From the NCBI RefSeq assembly GCF_001514265.1, contig NZ_KQ948990.1, forward strand, positions 447,673 through 511,672: 64,000 nucleotides of DNA, read 5' to 3'. The number at the start of each line of letters is the position of its first letter. Position 1 is the first letter of the stretch. The notes under the pieces were generated by a model, which ran no database searches, was not told the origin of the DNA, and was given only the letters and a program-made list of their open reading frames with translations. The DNA comes from Streptomyces resistomycificus (lineage in GTDB: Bacteria; Actinomycetota; Actinomycetes; Streptomycetales; Streptomycetaceae). Position numbers and translations under genes: made by a program. This document shows, in pieces, positions 25,980 through 35,006 of this stretch.

Positions 25980-26816
25980 CTAGTCCTCCTGCCTGCCCTC
26001 CATGGCCAGCAGCTCCTCGTTCGGGATCGCTCCGCCGAAGCGGCGGTCGCGCGAGGCGAACTCCACGCAGGCCCGCCACAGGTCTCGGCGGTCGAAGTCG
26101 GGCCACAGGACGTTCTGGAAGACCATCTCGGCGTAGGCGCTCTGCCAGAGCAGGTAGTTGGAGGTGCGCTGCTCGCCGCTGGGGCGCAGGAACAGGTCGA
26201 CGTCCGGCATGTCCGGGTAGTACAGGTACTTCTGGATCGTCTTCTCGGTGACCTTCGACGGGTCGAGCCGGCCCGCCTTCACGTCCTCCGCCATGGCCTG
26301 CATCGCGTCCGCGAGCTCGGCCCGGCCGCCGTAGTTCATGCAGAAGTACAGCGTCAGCCTGTCGTTGTCCTTGGTCTGCTCCTGGGCGACCTGGAGCTCC
26401 TTGGCGACGGACTTCCACAGCCGGGGCATCCGGCCCACCCAGCGCACCCGGATCCCGAGCTCGTCGAGCTGGTCGCGGGTCTTGCGGATGAAGTCGCGGT
26501 TGAAGTTCATCAGGAAGCGCACCTCGTCGGGCGACCGCTTCCAGTTCTCGGTGGAGAAGGCGTACAGGGAGATGTTCTTCACGCCCATCTCGATCGAGCC
26601 CTGCAGCACGTCCAGCACCCGCTCGGCGCCGACCTTGTGGCCCTCGGTGCGCGGCAGGCCCCGGTCCTTGGCCCAGCGGCCGTTGCCGTCCATGACGATC
26701 GCCACATGGGTGGGCACCAGCTCGCCGGGGAGTTTCGGCGGGCGGGCTCCGGACGGGTGGGGCTCCGGCGTCTTGTACTCGCGGCGCTGACGCCCCAGGA
26801 TCCCGCGTACGGCCAT
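25980..26816 (-). CDS. uppS: Isoprenyl transferase (undecaprenyl diphosphate synthase type)
   Basis: A 278-residue cis-prenyltransferase that makes long-chain polyprenyl diphosphate, the lipid carrier for cell-wall synthesis. It has the diphosphate-binding motif [26 protein letters not shown], and the C-terminal [18 protein letters not shown] with FQNVLWPDF. The ATG at 26816 follows GAGGAG at about 10 bases. It lies 28 bases downstream of recO on the same strand, so the two are probably co-transcribed, as in other Streptomyces. Confidence 0.95.
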   Translation of the reverse strand: MAVRGILGRQRREYKTPEPHPSGARPPKLPGELVPTHVAIVMDGNGRWAKDRGLPRTEGHKVGAERVLDVLQGSIEMGVKNISLYAFSTENWKRSPDEVRFLMNFNRDFIRKTRDQLDELGIRVRWVGRMPRLWKSVAKELQVAQEQTKDNDRLTLYFCMNYGGRAELADAMQAMAEDVKAGRLDPSKVTEKTIQKYLYYPDMPDVDLFLRPSGEQRTSNYLLWQSAYAEMVFQNVLWPDFDRRDLWRACVEFASRDRRFGGAIPNEELLAMEGRQED

Positions 26817-26844
26817 GGCGCTTCTCGTCTCCTCGTGCTGGTTG

Positions 26845-27594
26845 CTAGGACTTCTCGACGTATCGAAGGGAGCGCAGCCCGCGCTCCATATGCCAGTGCA
26901 GGTAGGCGGACACCAGCCCGCTCCCCTCCCGGACATGCCGCGGCTCGCTCGCGTCCGCGGTCTCCCAGTCTCCCGTAAGCAGCGCGCCCAGGAGTTCCAG
27001 GGTCTGCGGCGACGGTACGACACTCCCCGGCACCCGGCAGTCGACGCAGACCGAGCCGCCGGCCGCCACCGAGAAGAACCGGTTCGGCCCGGGCATGCCG
27101 CACCTCGCGCAGTCGGTGAAGGTGGGCGCGTAGCCGTTGACGGCGAGGGAGCGCAGCAGGAACGCGTCGAGGATCAGATGCGGCGCGTGCTCGCCCCGGG
27201 CCAGCGTGCGCAGCGCACCGACGAGCAGCAGGTACTGCTGCACCGCCGGCTCGCCCTCGTGGTCGGTGAACCGCTCGGCGGTCTCCAGCATCGCCGTCCC
27301 GGCGGTGTAGCGGGCGTAGTCCGAGACGATCCCGCCCCCGTACGGCGCGATGGTCTCGCTCTGCGTGCACAGCGGCAGCCCGCGCCCGATCAGCTCGCTG
27401 CCGCGTGCGAAGAACTGCACGTCGACGTGGGAGAAGGGCTCCAGCCGGGCCCCGAACTTCGACTTCGTCCGCCGTACACCGCGCGCTACGGCCCGTACCC
27501 GGCCGTGACCGCGGGTGAGCAGCGTGATGATCCGGTCCGCCTCACCCAGCTTCTGGGTGCGCAGCACGACGCCGTCGTCACGGAACAGACTCAT
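26845..27594 (-). CDS. recO: DNA repair protein RecO
   Basis: A 249-residue recombination mediator that helps RecA load at gaps. It has an N-terminal OB fold ([31 protein letters not shown] split across it) and a helical C-terminal domain with a zinc site (CARCGMP ... CVDC). The ATG at 27594 gives the typical family N-terminus. Another in-frame ATG three codons upstream (27603) is possible. It precedes uppS. Confidence 0.93.
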   Translation of the reverse strand: MSLFRDDGVVLRTQKLGEADRIITLLTRGHGRVRAVARGVRRTKSKFGARLEPFSHVDVQFFARGSELIGRGLPLCTQSETIAPYGGGIVSDYARYTAGTAMLETAERFTDHEGEPAVQQYLLLVGALRTLARGEHAPHLILDAFLLRSLAVNGYAPTFTDCARCGMPGPNRFFSVAAGGSVCVDCRVPGSVVPSPQTLELLGALLTGDWETADASEPRHVREGSGLVSAYLHWHMERGLRSLRYVEKS

Positions 27595-27615
27595 GGAGCC
27601 CATTCTCGCCTACGT

Positions 27616-27831
27616 TCAAGGCACCTCACCGCGACTGCGGGCATTGGCGTACGCGGTCATCGCGCTCAGCCGCTCGGCCGGGGTGGCGTGCCTCACGACA
27701 CCCGGGTCGGCGTCCCACTCGCGGCCCCCGCCGTACGGTCTCAGTTGCACGTACGGCCCCTCGTGCCCCATGACGATCCCCACCCTCCCACTGCGGGTGT
27801 CCACGACGTACGCCCCCACCGGCGGGGTCAT
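27616..27831 (-). CDS. Small Streptomyces protein beside the DUF397 locus
   Basis: A 71-residue protein beginning MTPPVGAYVVDTRSGRVG, with GHEGPYVQLRPYGGGREWD near the middle and a charged C-terminus. It has no signal or membrane segment and looks like a small beta-barrel. The start ATGA overlaps the stop of the preceding small gene. Proteins of this type sit next to HTH/DUF397 pairs in many streptomycetes. The function is unknown, and a role with the neighbouring regulator pair is inferred from linkage. Confidence 0.8.
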   Translation of the reverse strand: MTPPVGAYVVDTRSGRVGIVMGHEGPYVQLRPYGGGREWDADPGVVRHATPAERLSAMTAYANARSRGEVP

Positions 27832-28034
27832 CGCAGCGCCGCCGCGAGTCGCCGCGCGGTCTCCACGGAACACCGCCCCAATTCCACGAGCGGACAGGGC
27901 GTCTCTCGCGAAAGACTCAGCGGATCGAGCCCTAGTGACGGCAGTGTAATTCCCGCGATAAGGAGCGCCTCGCGCAATTCCTTCACCGATTCCTCCGCCT
28001 CTTCGACGCAGCGCGCCGAGTGCCGTGACTCCAC
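27828..28034 (-). CDS. Small hypothetical protein divergent from the HTH regulator
   Basis: A 68-residue protein with an N-terminal helix (CVEEAEESVKELREALLIAG) and PLVELGRCSVETARRLAAAL at the C-terminus. The GTG at 28034 is preceded by GGAGGGGAG. It is coupled by ATGA overlap to the following small gene and transcribed away from the HTH/DUF397 pair across a 115-base spacer. I recognise no domain. Confidence 0.78.
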   Translation of the reverse strand: MESRHSARCVEEAEESVKELREALLIAGITLPSLGLDPLSLSRETPCPLVELGRCSVETARRLAAALR

Positions 28035-28149
28035 CGTGCTCCCCTCCCTTTTCGGGTTTCACTCTTCTCGCTTCCACCATGCCTGGTTGCGCCTACACTC
28101 GGCAGGAGTCTCTGCACTACAAGTGCGGGTCAGCGCTAGGGGGTTGGCT

Positions 28150-28983
28150 GTGGCCAACGGTTCGCGGCAGGCTGTCTGGGAGTTCTTCGGAGCAGAGCTG
28201 AAGCGGAGAAGGGAGGATGCCGGGATCACCCAAGTAGAGCTTGGGTTACGTGTCTTCGTGTCCGGAGCTTATATCGGCCAGTTCGAGCAGGCCATTCGAA
28301 AGCCCCAACTCGATATCGCACAGCGGATTGACGAGGCGCTACAAACCGACGGTATTTTCGATCGGCTGTGCCGGAAGCTCATCGACGACCCCCGGTACGC
28401 GGATTACTTCGCGAAGGCGGCGGAGCTGGAGGCTCTGGCGACGAGGATCTGCGAGTTCGCGCCGGCACTGGTGCCGGGCCTGTTGCAGACGGCGGGGTAC
28501 GCGCGGGCGATCACGCTCGCGATGAACCCGTTCGCGCCGGACGACTACATCGAGGAGAAGGTCTCCGGCCACATGGAGCGGGGGCGGATCCTCAAGGACG
28601 CCACACGGCCCGAGTATTGGGTGATCCTGCACGAGAACGTGCTGCGCATCCCGGTGGGTGGGGCGGCCGTCATGGCCGAGCAGCTGGAACACGTGGCCGC
28701 GCTGGCGCATGAGCGGACGGTGCTGGTGCAGGTGCTGCCCAACGCGGCTGGGGCGTATGCCGTCATGACCGGCTCTCTCAAGCTCATGGAGTTTGAGGAC
28801 GCACCGCCAACGGCCTATACGGAGGCGGTGTATTCGGGGAACCTACTTGACGATCCGGCCGTGGTGATGCGGGCACAGTCGGCATACGATCAGCTCAGGG
28901 CCGCCGCGCTGTCGCCGGAGGCGTCCCTGGCCCTGGTCGGATCGGCGGCGGAGGACTTCAGACGATGCGCGACTACGACCTGA
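28150..28983 (+). CDS. Scr1-type XRE regulator with DUF5753
   Basis: A 277-residue protein. The N-terminal helix-turn-helix (about 8-65, FFGAELKRRREDAGITQVEL, VSGAYIGQFEQ) is joined to a DUF5753 ligand-type domain (ALVPGLLQTAGYARAI, FILHENVLRIPVGG-like region, VLPNAAGAYAVM). These regulators pair with DUF397 proteins and affect differentiation or antibiotic production in streptomycetes. The GTG at 28150 was chosen because AGGGGG (28138-28143) lies 6 bases upstream. The gene overlaps the DUF397 gene by 19 bases. Codon use around 28150-28350 is slightly AT-richer than in its neighbours. Confidence 0.9.
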   Translation: MANGSRQAVWEFFGAELKRRREDAGITQVELGLRVFVSGAYIGQFEQAIRKPQLDIAQRIDEALQTDGIFDRLCRKLIDDPRYADYFAKAAELEALATRICEFAPALVPGLLQTAGYARAITLAMNPFAPDDYIEEKVSGHMERGRILKDATRPEYWVILHENVLRIPVGGAAVMAEQLEHVAALAHERTVLVQVLPNAAGAYAVMTGSLKLMEFEDAPPTAYTEAVYSGNLLDDPAVVMRAQSAYDQLRAAALSPEASLALVGSAAEDFRRCATTT

Positions 28984-29243
28984 GCAACGCACGCTGGCGC
29001 AAGAGCAGCCACAGTGACGGCAACGGAGGCGACTGCGTCGAGGTCGCGTACGACTTCCCGGGCGCCGCCAACTGGCGTAAGAGCAGCTACAGCGACGGCA
29101 ACGGCGGCAACTGCCTAGAGGTCGCCGACGGAGTCCCCGGCGTCGTGCCCGTCCGCGACAGCAAGGTCACGGACGGGCCGGTACTGCTCCTCGGGACCTC
29201 CGCCTGGGCGGAGTTCGTCCGTACCGTCGGGGCCGCCGCCTGA
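28965..29243 (+). CDS. DUF397 protein with duplicated motif
   Basis: A 92-residue protein. Two copies of the DUF397 core (WRKSSHSDGNGGDCVEVA and WRKSSYSDGNGGNCLEVAD) lie in tandem, followed by VPVRDSKVTDGPVLLLG and WAEFVR, the usual end of the family. Most family members have a single core. It overlaps the HTH gene in another frame, so the two are co-expressed. DUF397 proteins are thought to act as partners or antagonists of the adjacent HTH regulator. Confidence 0.9.
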   Translation: MRDYDLSNARWRKSSHSDGNGGDCVEVAYDFPGAANWRKSSYSDGNGGNCLEVADGVPGVVPVRDSKVTDGPVLLLGTSAWAEFVRTVGAAA

Positions 29244-29256
29244 CGACGGCTGTCGG

Positions 29257-29280
29257 GGCTCCGGGGAAACCCCGAGAGCC
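29257..29280. terminator. Terminator after the DUF397 gene
   Basis: Stem-loop GGCTC-CGGGG-AAA-CCCCG-(A)-GAGCC lies 14 bases past the stop. Confidence 0.6.
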
Positions 29281-29359
29281 GTTGTGGGGGTAACCCCCTC
29301 CACGAACACGGGAGTTACCCGGATGTGGCGAACCGTCAGGTTCGGCGAGGCTCTTCCGC

Positions 29360-30838
29360 ATGACGCAGATCAAGCGAACCGCCGCCCTCGTCGCCACCTC
29401 CGCCGCACTCCTGGGTCTCACCGCACCTCTCACCACGTCCGCGTCCGCCGCCACCCCCTCCCTCCGGTGGGTGAAGTGCGCGGGCACCGGCCTCGACCCC
29501 CGTCAGCAGTGCGCGACCGTCCAGGTGCCGATGGACTACGCCGACCCGGGCGGCCGCACCATCGACGTCGTCGTCTCCCGGATCCCCGCCGAGGACCCGG
29601 CCGCCCGCCGCGGGGTGCTGGTGCTGATCCCGGGCGGGCCCGGCGGGTCCAGCCTCGCCAACCCCTCGGGCAAGGGGCAGAAGCTGCCGCGGGAAGTACG
29701 GGACGCCTACGACCTGATCGGCTTCGCCCCGCGCGGGCTCGCCCCTTCCACCTCCGTCGACTGCGGCCTCGACCATGCCGACCTCGCCCTCTCGAAGCTG
29801 CGGCCCTGGCCCGCCCCGGACGGGTCCGTCGCCGAGAACATGGTCACCGCACGGCGCCTGGCGGATGCCTGTGCCCGCAACGGCGGCGAGTTGATGCGGC
29901 ACATCGACACGGTCGCCGAGGCCCGCGACCTCGACCGTGTGCGGACCGCGCTCGGAGAGCGGAGGATCTCGGCGTGGGGAGTGTCGTACGGAACGTATGT
30001 CGGCTCCGTCTACAGCCAGTTGTTCCCGCACCGCACCGACCGGATCGTCCTCGACAGCAACGACGACCCCGACCCCACCCGCGTTGCCCGCGCCTGGCTG
30101 GCCGGACACGAACAGGGCGTCGAGGACACCTTCCCCGAGTTCGCGAAGTGGGCGTCGACGCCGGACAACCCGGACCGGCTGGCCGGGACGGCGGCCGAGG
30201 TGCGGCCCTTGATCCTGAAGCTGGCCGCGCGGCTGGACCGTAAGCCCATCCCGTGGCCCGGCGCCAACCCGGAGGAGCTGAACGGCAACGTGCTGCGCCA
30301 GACCATGCTGGACACGTTCTACTCGCCCAGCCGCTTCCCCACTCTGGCCAAGCTGATCCTGGCCGCGCAGGCAGGAACCGTACCGCCCGCACCCGCGGCC
30401 CCGCCCGAGCAGGTCCTGCAGAACGTCACCGCGGTCGGCGCCGCGACGCTGTGCAACGACGTCACCTGGCCTGAATCGGCCGCCGTCTACCAGAAGGGCG
30501 TCGACAAGAGCCGTGCCGAGTACCCGCTGACCGCGGGCATGCCGCGCAATGCCATGGTGTGCGCCGCCTGGCCGTACCGGCCGAAGCAGGCACCGGTGCG
30601 GATCACCGACCGCGGGCCGTCCAACATCCTGCTCGTACAGAACGAACGGGATGTCGCCACCCCGCTCGCCGGTGCCCTCAAGCTCCGCCAGGCCCTCGGC
30701 GACCGTGCCGTCATGGTCACCGTGAACGCCACCGGCCACGACGCCTACCTCGCCAACGGCAACGCGTGCGGCGACGAGACGGTGTCCCGCTTCCTGGCCA
30801 CGGGTGAGCGACCCGACAGGGACGTCTACTGCGCGTAG
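29360..30838 (+). CDS. Secreted alpha/beta hydrolase (tripeptidyl aminopeptidase type)
   Basis: A 492-residue exported protein with a Sec signal (IKRTAALVATSAALLGLTAP, cleavage near ASAAT). The hydrolase fold has the oxyanion loop LIPGGPGGSS, the nucleophile elbow GVSYGTYVG and the late Asp/His region ERDVATPLAGA and NATGHDAYL, with a C-terminal Cys-containing cap typical of the SlpD/E and tripeptidyl aminopeptidase group. It would cut N-terminal peptides outside the cell. No strong ribosome binding site is seen before the ATG. Confidence 0.87.
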   Translation: MTQIKRTAALVATSAALLGLTAPLTTSASAATPSLRWVKCAGTGLDPRQQCATVQVPMDYADPGGRTIDVVVSRIPAEDPAARRGVLVLIPGGPGGSSLANPSGKGQKLPREVRDAYDLIGFAPRGLAPSTSVDCGLDHADLALSKLRPWPAPDGSVAENMVTARRLADACARNGGELMRHIDTVAEARDLDRVRTALGERRISAWGVSYGTYVGSVYSQLFPHRTDRIVLDSNDDPDPTRVARAWLAGHEQGVEDTFPEFAKWASTPDNPDRLAGTAAEVRPLILKLAARLDRKPIPWPGANPEELNGNVLRQTMLDTFYSPSRFPTLAKLILAAQAGTVPPAPAAPPEQVLQNVTAVGAATLCNDVTWPESAAVYQKGVDKSRAEYPLTAGMPRNAMVCAAWPYRPKQAPVRITDRGPSNILLVQNERDVATPLAGALKLRQALGDRAVMVTVNATGHDAYLANGNACGDETVSRFLATGERPDRDVYCA

Positions 30839-30932
30839 GCGGAACTCACGCGAGGGCTGCTTCGGGCCGGGTCAGGCACGCCTTCTGACGACCCTGGCGG
30901 TGCGACCTCGGCGAGGCCTCCCGACGATCCCG

Positions 30933-32051
30933 TCAGCGCCCCCGGCACCGGCCGTATGCGCGGGCGAGCGCGTGGAACGCCTCCTTGGGTTCCCAGTGCC
31001 ACTCCGACGCCGGGTCGTCCGGGTGGTCCTTGATGGCCTTGGTGATGCCGTAGCTCGCCATGTCGAGGTCGTGGCGGGGGTCGTCGGGGCGGTGCGGGGC
31101 GTCCGCCGTGAGGAACTCGAAGGCCATCGCGCCGTACAGGCCCATCGACTCGAACACGTCGAGCAGGTCGGTCAGGTAGGCGGCCTGCACGCGCTCGCTG
31201 CGGACCGGGGCGCCCTTGATCTCCGGCGGGTCCTTCTCGTAGTCGACGATGTCCCAGCCCATGCCGCCCGCCTCGGGAGCGCCGACGAACGTGCAGGTGC
31301 CGAACTCGGTGATGGCGACGGGCTTGCCCCAGCGCAGGTACGTGCGCAGCTCACGGACGTAGTCGGCGCGGCGCGGGTGGTACGAGTAGTAGTCGACGCC
31401 CACGATGTCGAACAGCTTCCAGTCCACCCGGTCGTCCTGGGCGGCGGCGTAGCTCAGCCGGCCGCGGAAGACCGAGCGGGCCGTGCGCGCCGCCCTCGCG
31501 GTGAAGCGGTCCAGGCGGCGCTGCATGAGCTCCCGGTCGACCGTGCCCTTCCGCAGGTTCTCGATGCGTTCCAGGACGTTCTCCCCCGGCACGATGCCGG
31601 GCACGAACAGCCAGAACTCGCAGCCCACGCTGAGGTCCACGCTCGCGCCCTGCCGCCGCAGCCGCTCCGCGAACCGCCCGCACTCCGCGAGGTGTTCGAG
31701 GATGTCCCGCTCCGGGACGTCCCCGAGGGTCGGCTGGAGCCAGACGTGCAGTCCTCGTTCGGCGGCCTCGGCCGCGGTGGCGGTGAGGCGTTCGACGCCG
31801 TCCCCGGTGACGTCGAGGGTGTCGGCGTGCAGGTCGTCGCGGATCACCCGGACGTCCTCGCGCATCCGGGCGGTGCTGAAGGCGGTGCCGGGGGTCTCGC
31901 CGGCCCCGACGGTGTAGACGACGCCGCGACGCCTCAGCCCGCGCCCGGTGGTCGCCCGGGCGGCGCCGGCGGGTGAGACGGCGGCCGCCATTCCGACGGC
32001 CGCCGCGCCGGTCAGAAACCGTGCCCGACTGATCCCTTGGGTCTTCTCCAT
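30933..32051 (-). CDS. Exported TIM-barrel (glycosidase-like) protein
   Basis: A 372-residue protein with an Arg-containing export signal (GISRARFLTGAAAVGMAAAV). The rest reads as a (beta/alpha)8 barrel: LHVWLQPTLGD, VGCEFWLFVPG, DIVGVDYYSYHPRR, KPVAITEFGTCTFVGA (likely catalytic Glu at a strand end) and GAMAFEFLTADAP. This resembles GH5/GH-A clan hydrolases. I recall homologs in streptomycetes carrying the label abortive phage infection protein, but nothing here shows an Abi domain. The ATG at 32051 lacks a clear ribosome binding site. Confidence 0.7.
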   Translation of the reverse strand: MEKTQGISRARFLTGAAAVGMAAAVSPAGAARATTGRGLRRRGVVYTVGAGETPGTAFSTARMREDVRVIRDDLHADTLDVTGDGVERLTATAAEAAERGLHVWLQPTLGDVPERDILEHLAECGRFAERLRRQGASVDLSVGCEFWLFVPGIVPGENVLERIENLRKGTVDRELMQRRLDRFTARAARTARSVFRGRLSYAAAQDDRVDWKLFDIVGVDYYSYHPRRADYVRELRTYLRWGKPVAITEFGTCTFVGAPEAGGMGWDIVDYEKDPPEIKGAPVRSERVQAAYLTDLLDVFESMGLYGAMAFEFLTADAPHRPDDPRHDLDMASYGITKAIKDHPDDPASEWHWEPKEAFHALARAYGRCRGR

Positions 32052-32140
32052 GCCGTCACTGTGGCGGCGCCGACCGTTTCCCGCCGTCGTCCGATGGTCT
32101 ACGGCACCGCGACCAAGGGATGACGCTCGGCGCCGATCGC

Positions 32141-32587
32141 CTACCCGCCGGAGCCGAACCCCCGTACGTACCGCCGCTGCCACGGTGTCTCGACCGCGTG
32201 CCGGTCGTAGTGGCGGCGGACGTACGCGACGGCCTCGCCCGGCGGTACGCCGTCCAGGACCGCGAGACAGGCCAGCGCGGTGCCCGTGCGGCCGCGGCCG
32301 CCGCCGCAGGCCAGTTCCACGCGTTCACCGGGCGCCCGCTCCCAGACCTCGGTGAGGACCACGCGGGCGTCCTCGCGGTCGGCGGGCAGCCGGAAGTCGG
32401 GCCAGCGCAGCCAGCGGGACGGCCAGGGGACGTCCGGGGGCGGCTTGCCGAGGAGATAGACGCCGTACGACGGAAGCGGCGCCCCGGGCGCCGGCGGGTT
32501 CCTCAGGCCGCGCCCCCGCACCAGCCGCCCCGACGGCAGGCGCAGGACGCCCGCCCCCTGCTCCTCCCACAGCTCCACACTCTCCAT
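32141..32587 (-). CDS. Small dual-specificity/tyrosine phosphatase-like protein
   Basis: A 148-residue protein with the cysteine phosphatase P-loop ELACGGGRGRTGTALACLAVL (CX5R). A general-acid Asp probably lies in the upstream loop (RWPDFRLPAD). The family removes phosphate from Tyr or other residues. The ATG at 32587 is used. An in-frame ATG nine bases upstream is also possible. It is divergent from the SigE-type sigma gene, and the substrates are unknown. Confidence 0.8.
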   Translation of the reverse strand: MESVELWEEQGAGVLRLPSGRLVRGRGLRNPPAPGAPLPSYGVYLLGKPPPDVPWPSRWLRWPDFRLPADREDARVVLTEVWERAPGERVELACGGGRGRTGTALACLAVLDGVPPGEAVAYVRRHYDRHAVETPWQRRYVRGFGSGG

Positions 32588-32669
32588 GGGCCCCATTCGA
32601 ACCCGGTGCCGGAGGCCGGGCAACCGAATCCGTGAGAACGGTGGTCTGGAGGGCGAGGGAGGGTGCTTG

Positions 32670-33221
32670 ATGCAGGCCGAACAAGAGGCCCAGTTCCACG
32701 AATTCGTCAGCGCGCGGTGGTCCCGGCTCGTCCGGACCGCGTTTCTGCTCACCGGCGACGCGCACCACGCCGAGGACCTGACACAGACGGCGCTGGCGAA
32801 GGCGTACCGCTCCTGGCGGCGTGTGTCGCGCAGCGACAACCCGGAGGCGTACGTCCGTCGGATGCTGGTCAGCTGCAACAGCGACCGGTTCCGCAAGCGG
32901 CGGGTCGCGGAGTCGCTGACGGCGGCGCCGCCGGAGGTCGCGCGGCGTGACGAGGCCGTGTCGTGGGCCGACGAGCGCAGCGCGCTGCTCGGTGCGCTGG
33001 CGGGGCTGCCGCCGAAGCAGCGGGCGGTGATCGTCATGCGGTACTGGGAGGACCTGTCGGAGGCGGAGGTGGCCGAGACCCTCGGCTGCTCCCCCGGCAC
33101 GGTCAAGAGCCAGGCGTCCAAAGGGCTGGCGAAGCTGCGCACGTATCCGGGGCTCGCACAGGTCCTGGACGGGCCCGAGCGCAGCCGCACGTCATCCGCG
33201 GGGCAGGGAGGAACCAGGTGA
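32670..33221 (+). CDS. SigE-family ECF RNA polymerase sigma factor
   Basis: A 183-residue sigma factor. Region 2 (FHEFVSARWSRLVRTAFLLTGD, AEDLTQTALAKAYRSW) and region 4 (LAGLPPKQRAVIVMRYWEDLSEAEVAETLGCSPGTVKSQ split in two helices) are intact, and region 1/3 is absent as in ECF types. The ATG at 32670 lies just after GGGAGGG. Its stop overlaps the start of the next gene (GTGA), which is likely its membrane partner. Confidence 0.92.
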   Translation: MQAEQEAQFHEFVSARWSRLVRTAFLLTGDAHHAEDLTQTALAKAYRSWRRVSRSDNPEAYVRRMLVSCNSDRFRKRRVAESLTAAPPEVARRDEAVSWADERSALLGALAGLPPKQRAVIVMRYWEDLSEAEVAETLGCSPGTVKSQASKGLAKLRTYPGLAQVLDGPERSRTSSAGQGGTR

Positions 33222-34165
33222 ACGGGGAACAGCCACAGGGGCAAGGGCCGGGAGACGGGCCCGACTTCGAGGAGCGGCTGCGTGGGCTGCTCGCCGAGGA
33301 CGCCTACACGATCCGGCCCTCGCCCGCCCCCTACCCGGCGATCCGGCACCGGGGCGCGGCCGAGCGGCGGCGCCGGGTGGCGGCGGCGGGGGCGGCCCTG
33401 GTGACGCTGGCGGCGGTGCCGGTGGGGGCGTACGCGCTGGGGGTTCCCGGCGGGGCGTCCGGCACGGCGTCACCGCAGACGGCGGTCAGCGCCTCGCGGT
33501 CGGCGGCGCCGACACCGACCGCGTCGCCCACGCCGACCGGGCCCGCGCGGCCGGCCACGGACAGGCAGCTTTTCGACGGCGTCAGCTTCGAGCAGGCCGC
33601 GGAGGGCCTCGACAAGTGCCTCGCCTACGACCGGCAGCACACCACCGGACCGGACGACGCGGACCTGGGCGCGGCCGACGAGTACCGGATCATCCTCGCG
33701 ATGAACAGCACGGGTGACTCCAACACCCCGGGCGACGGCATGTTCGTCGTCGCGGTGCAGGAGAAGCCGGCGCAGACCCGACTGATCTGCAACATCAAGG
33801 ACGGTGAGGCCTCGGGTCTGAACATCGGCGGCGGGGGCGCCGAGGGGTTGCCGCCGGACGCCGGCGCCGTGTTCCCCGACATGAACGGCGGCAAGCTCTA
33901 CCAGCAGTCGTTCCTCGACAAGGGCAGCTGGAAGCTCCCGTTCCGCTGGGGTGTCATCGGCACGGTGAAGTCGTCGGTGGCCAAGGTGACGGTCTCCTAC
34001 GGCGACGCCACCAGTGAGGCCGCCCTGGACCACGGCTGGTTCGTCGCCTCCGGCGTCCTCGATCGGCAGGTCACCGCGGCTCCGCACGTCAAGGGCTACG
34101 ACGCCGGCGGCAAGCTGGTCTACGACTCCGACCAGGACAAGTACTACGAGAAGAACCTCCCGTAG
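33218..34165 (+). CDS. Single-pass membrane protein coupled to the sigma factor
   Basis: A 315-residue protein with a cytoplasmic N-terminus of about 50 residues (FEERLRGLLAEDAY), one membrane segment (VAAAGAALVTLAAVPVGAYAL), a Ser/Thr/Pro spacer and an extracellular domain of about 200 residues without recognised motifs. Translational coupling to the sigma gene suggests an anti-sigma or sensor role. No zinc-binding anti-sigma (ZAS) motif is seen, so this is inference from layout. Confidence 0.8.
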   Translation: MNGEQPQGQGPGDGPDFEERLRGLLAEDAYTIRPSPAPYPAIRHRGAAERRRRVAAAGAALVTLAAVPVGAYALGVPGGASGTASPQTAVSASRSAAPTPTASPTPTGPARPATDRQLFDGVSFEQAAEGLDKCLAYDRQHTTGPDDADLGAADEYRIILAMNSTGDSNTPGDGMFVVAVQEKPAQTRLICNIKDGEASGLNIGGGGAEGLPPDAGAVFPDMNGGKLYQQSFLDKGSWKLPFRWGVIGTVKSSVAKVTVSYGDATSEAALDHGWFVASGVLDRQVTAAPHVKGYDAGGKLVYDSDQDKYYEKNLP

Positions 34166-34184
34166 GGGCCGTAGGTCCGGCCCG

Positions 34185-34221
34185 GTCCGTGGGCGCCGTA
34201 CAGGGGTCGGCGCCCACGGAC
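34185..34221. terminator. Terminator between sigma operon and LuxR two-component genes
   Basis: A perfect 14-bp stem (34185-34198 and 34208-34221) with a 9-base loop lies 20 bases past the sigma operon and 120 bases past the end of the convergent regulator gene. Confidence 0.8.
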
Positions 34222-34343
34222 GCCGGGCAGGCTCGGGGGTCACCGCTCGGCCCACCGAGTCGGGTGGTGGGTGGGCATAGGCCGTGAGTGCGGGGGCGGA
34301 GCCCCCAGGGGCGCGCACCCCACGCACGGAGGCCGACCCCCGG

Positions 34344-35006
34344 TCACCTTCCCGGCGTCACCATCCCCGACTCGTACGCCACGATGACCAGTTGCGCACG
34401 GTCTCGCGCCCGCAGCTTGCCCATGATCCGGCTGACGTGGGTCTTCGCGGTGAGCGGACTCAGTCCCAACGCCTCGGCGATCTCCGTGTTGTTGAGGCCC
34501 CGCGCGACCAACGCCAGTACCTCACGCTCACGTTCGGACAGACACTCCGGCCCGCCCCCGGCCACCGGCCCCGACGGACTGCGCAGGAACCGCTCGATCA
34601 GCCGAGCCGTGGGACCGGGTGACAGTAGCGCCTCCCCCGCCGCCACCGTACGGATCGCGTCGAGGAGTTCGGCCGGACGCGTGTCCTTCACCAGGAACCC
34701 GGACGCCCCCGCCCGCAGCGCATCGACGATGTTCTCGTCGGTGTCGTAGGTGGTGAGTACCAGCACCTTCACACCGGCCAGCTCCTCGTCCGCGGCGATC
34801 AGCCGGGTCGCCTCGATGCCGTCCAGGTCGGGCATGCGCACGTCCATCACGACGAGGTCCGCGCGTGCGCCCCGCGCCAGTTCGACGGCCTCCCGCCCGG
34901 TGCCCGCCTGCCCGACCACCTCCATGTCCCGGGCCGACTCGACGAGCATCGCGAACGCCTCCCGTACGAGGGTCTGGTCGTCGGCAAGCAGTACGCGGAT
35001 GGTCAT
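34344..35006 (-). CDS. NarL/LuxR-family response regulator
   Basis: A 220-residue regulator with a complete receiver (LLADDQ, phospho-acceptor Asp55 in LVVMDVRMPDLDG, Lys in GFLVKDTRPAELL) and a LuxR helix-turn-helix (LSEREREVLALVARGLNNTEIAEALGL split at residue 20, then TAKTHVSRIMGKL). The start overlaps the kinase stop (ATGA), and the pair is transcribed together. It probably controls the neighbouring MMPL exporter, which is inference from position. Confidence 0.92.
   Translation of the reverse strand: MTIRVLLADDQTLVREAFAMLVESARDMEVVGQAGTGREAVELARGARADLVVMDVRMPDLDGIEATRLIAADEELAGVKVLVLTTYDTDENIVDALRAGASGFLVKDTRPAELLDAIRTVAAGEALLSPGPTARLIERFLRSPSGPVAGGGPECLSEREREVLALVARGLNNTEIAEALGLSPLTAKTHVSRIMGKLRARDRAQLVIVAYESGMVTPGR

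Noticed and set aside
29336..30739. A 467-codon open frame opposite the secreted peptidase gene
   Set aside because: Composition is typical of antisense high-GC frames and no motif is present. The plus-strand frame has a signal peptide and catalytic motifs.
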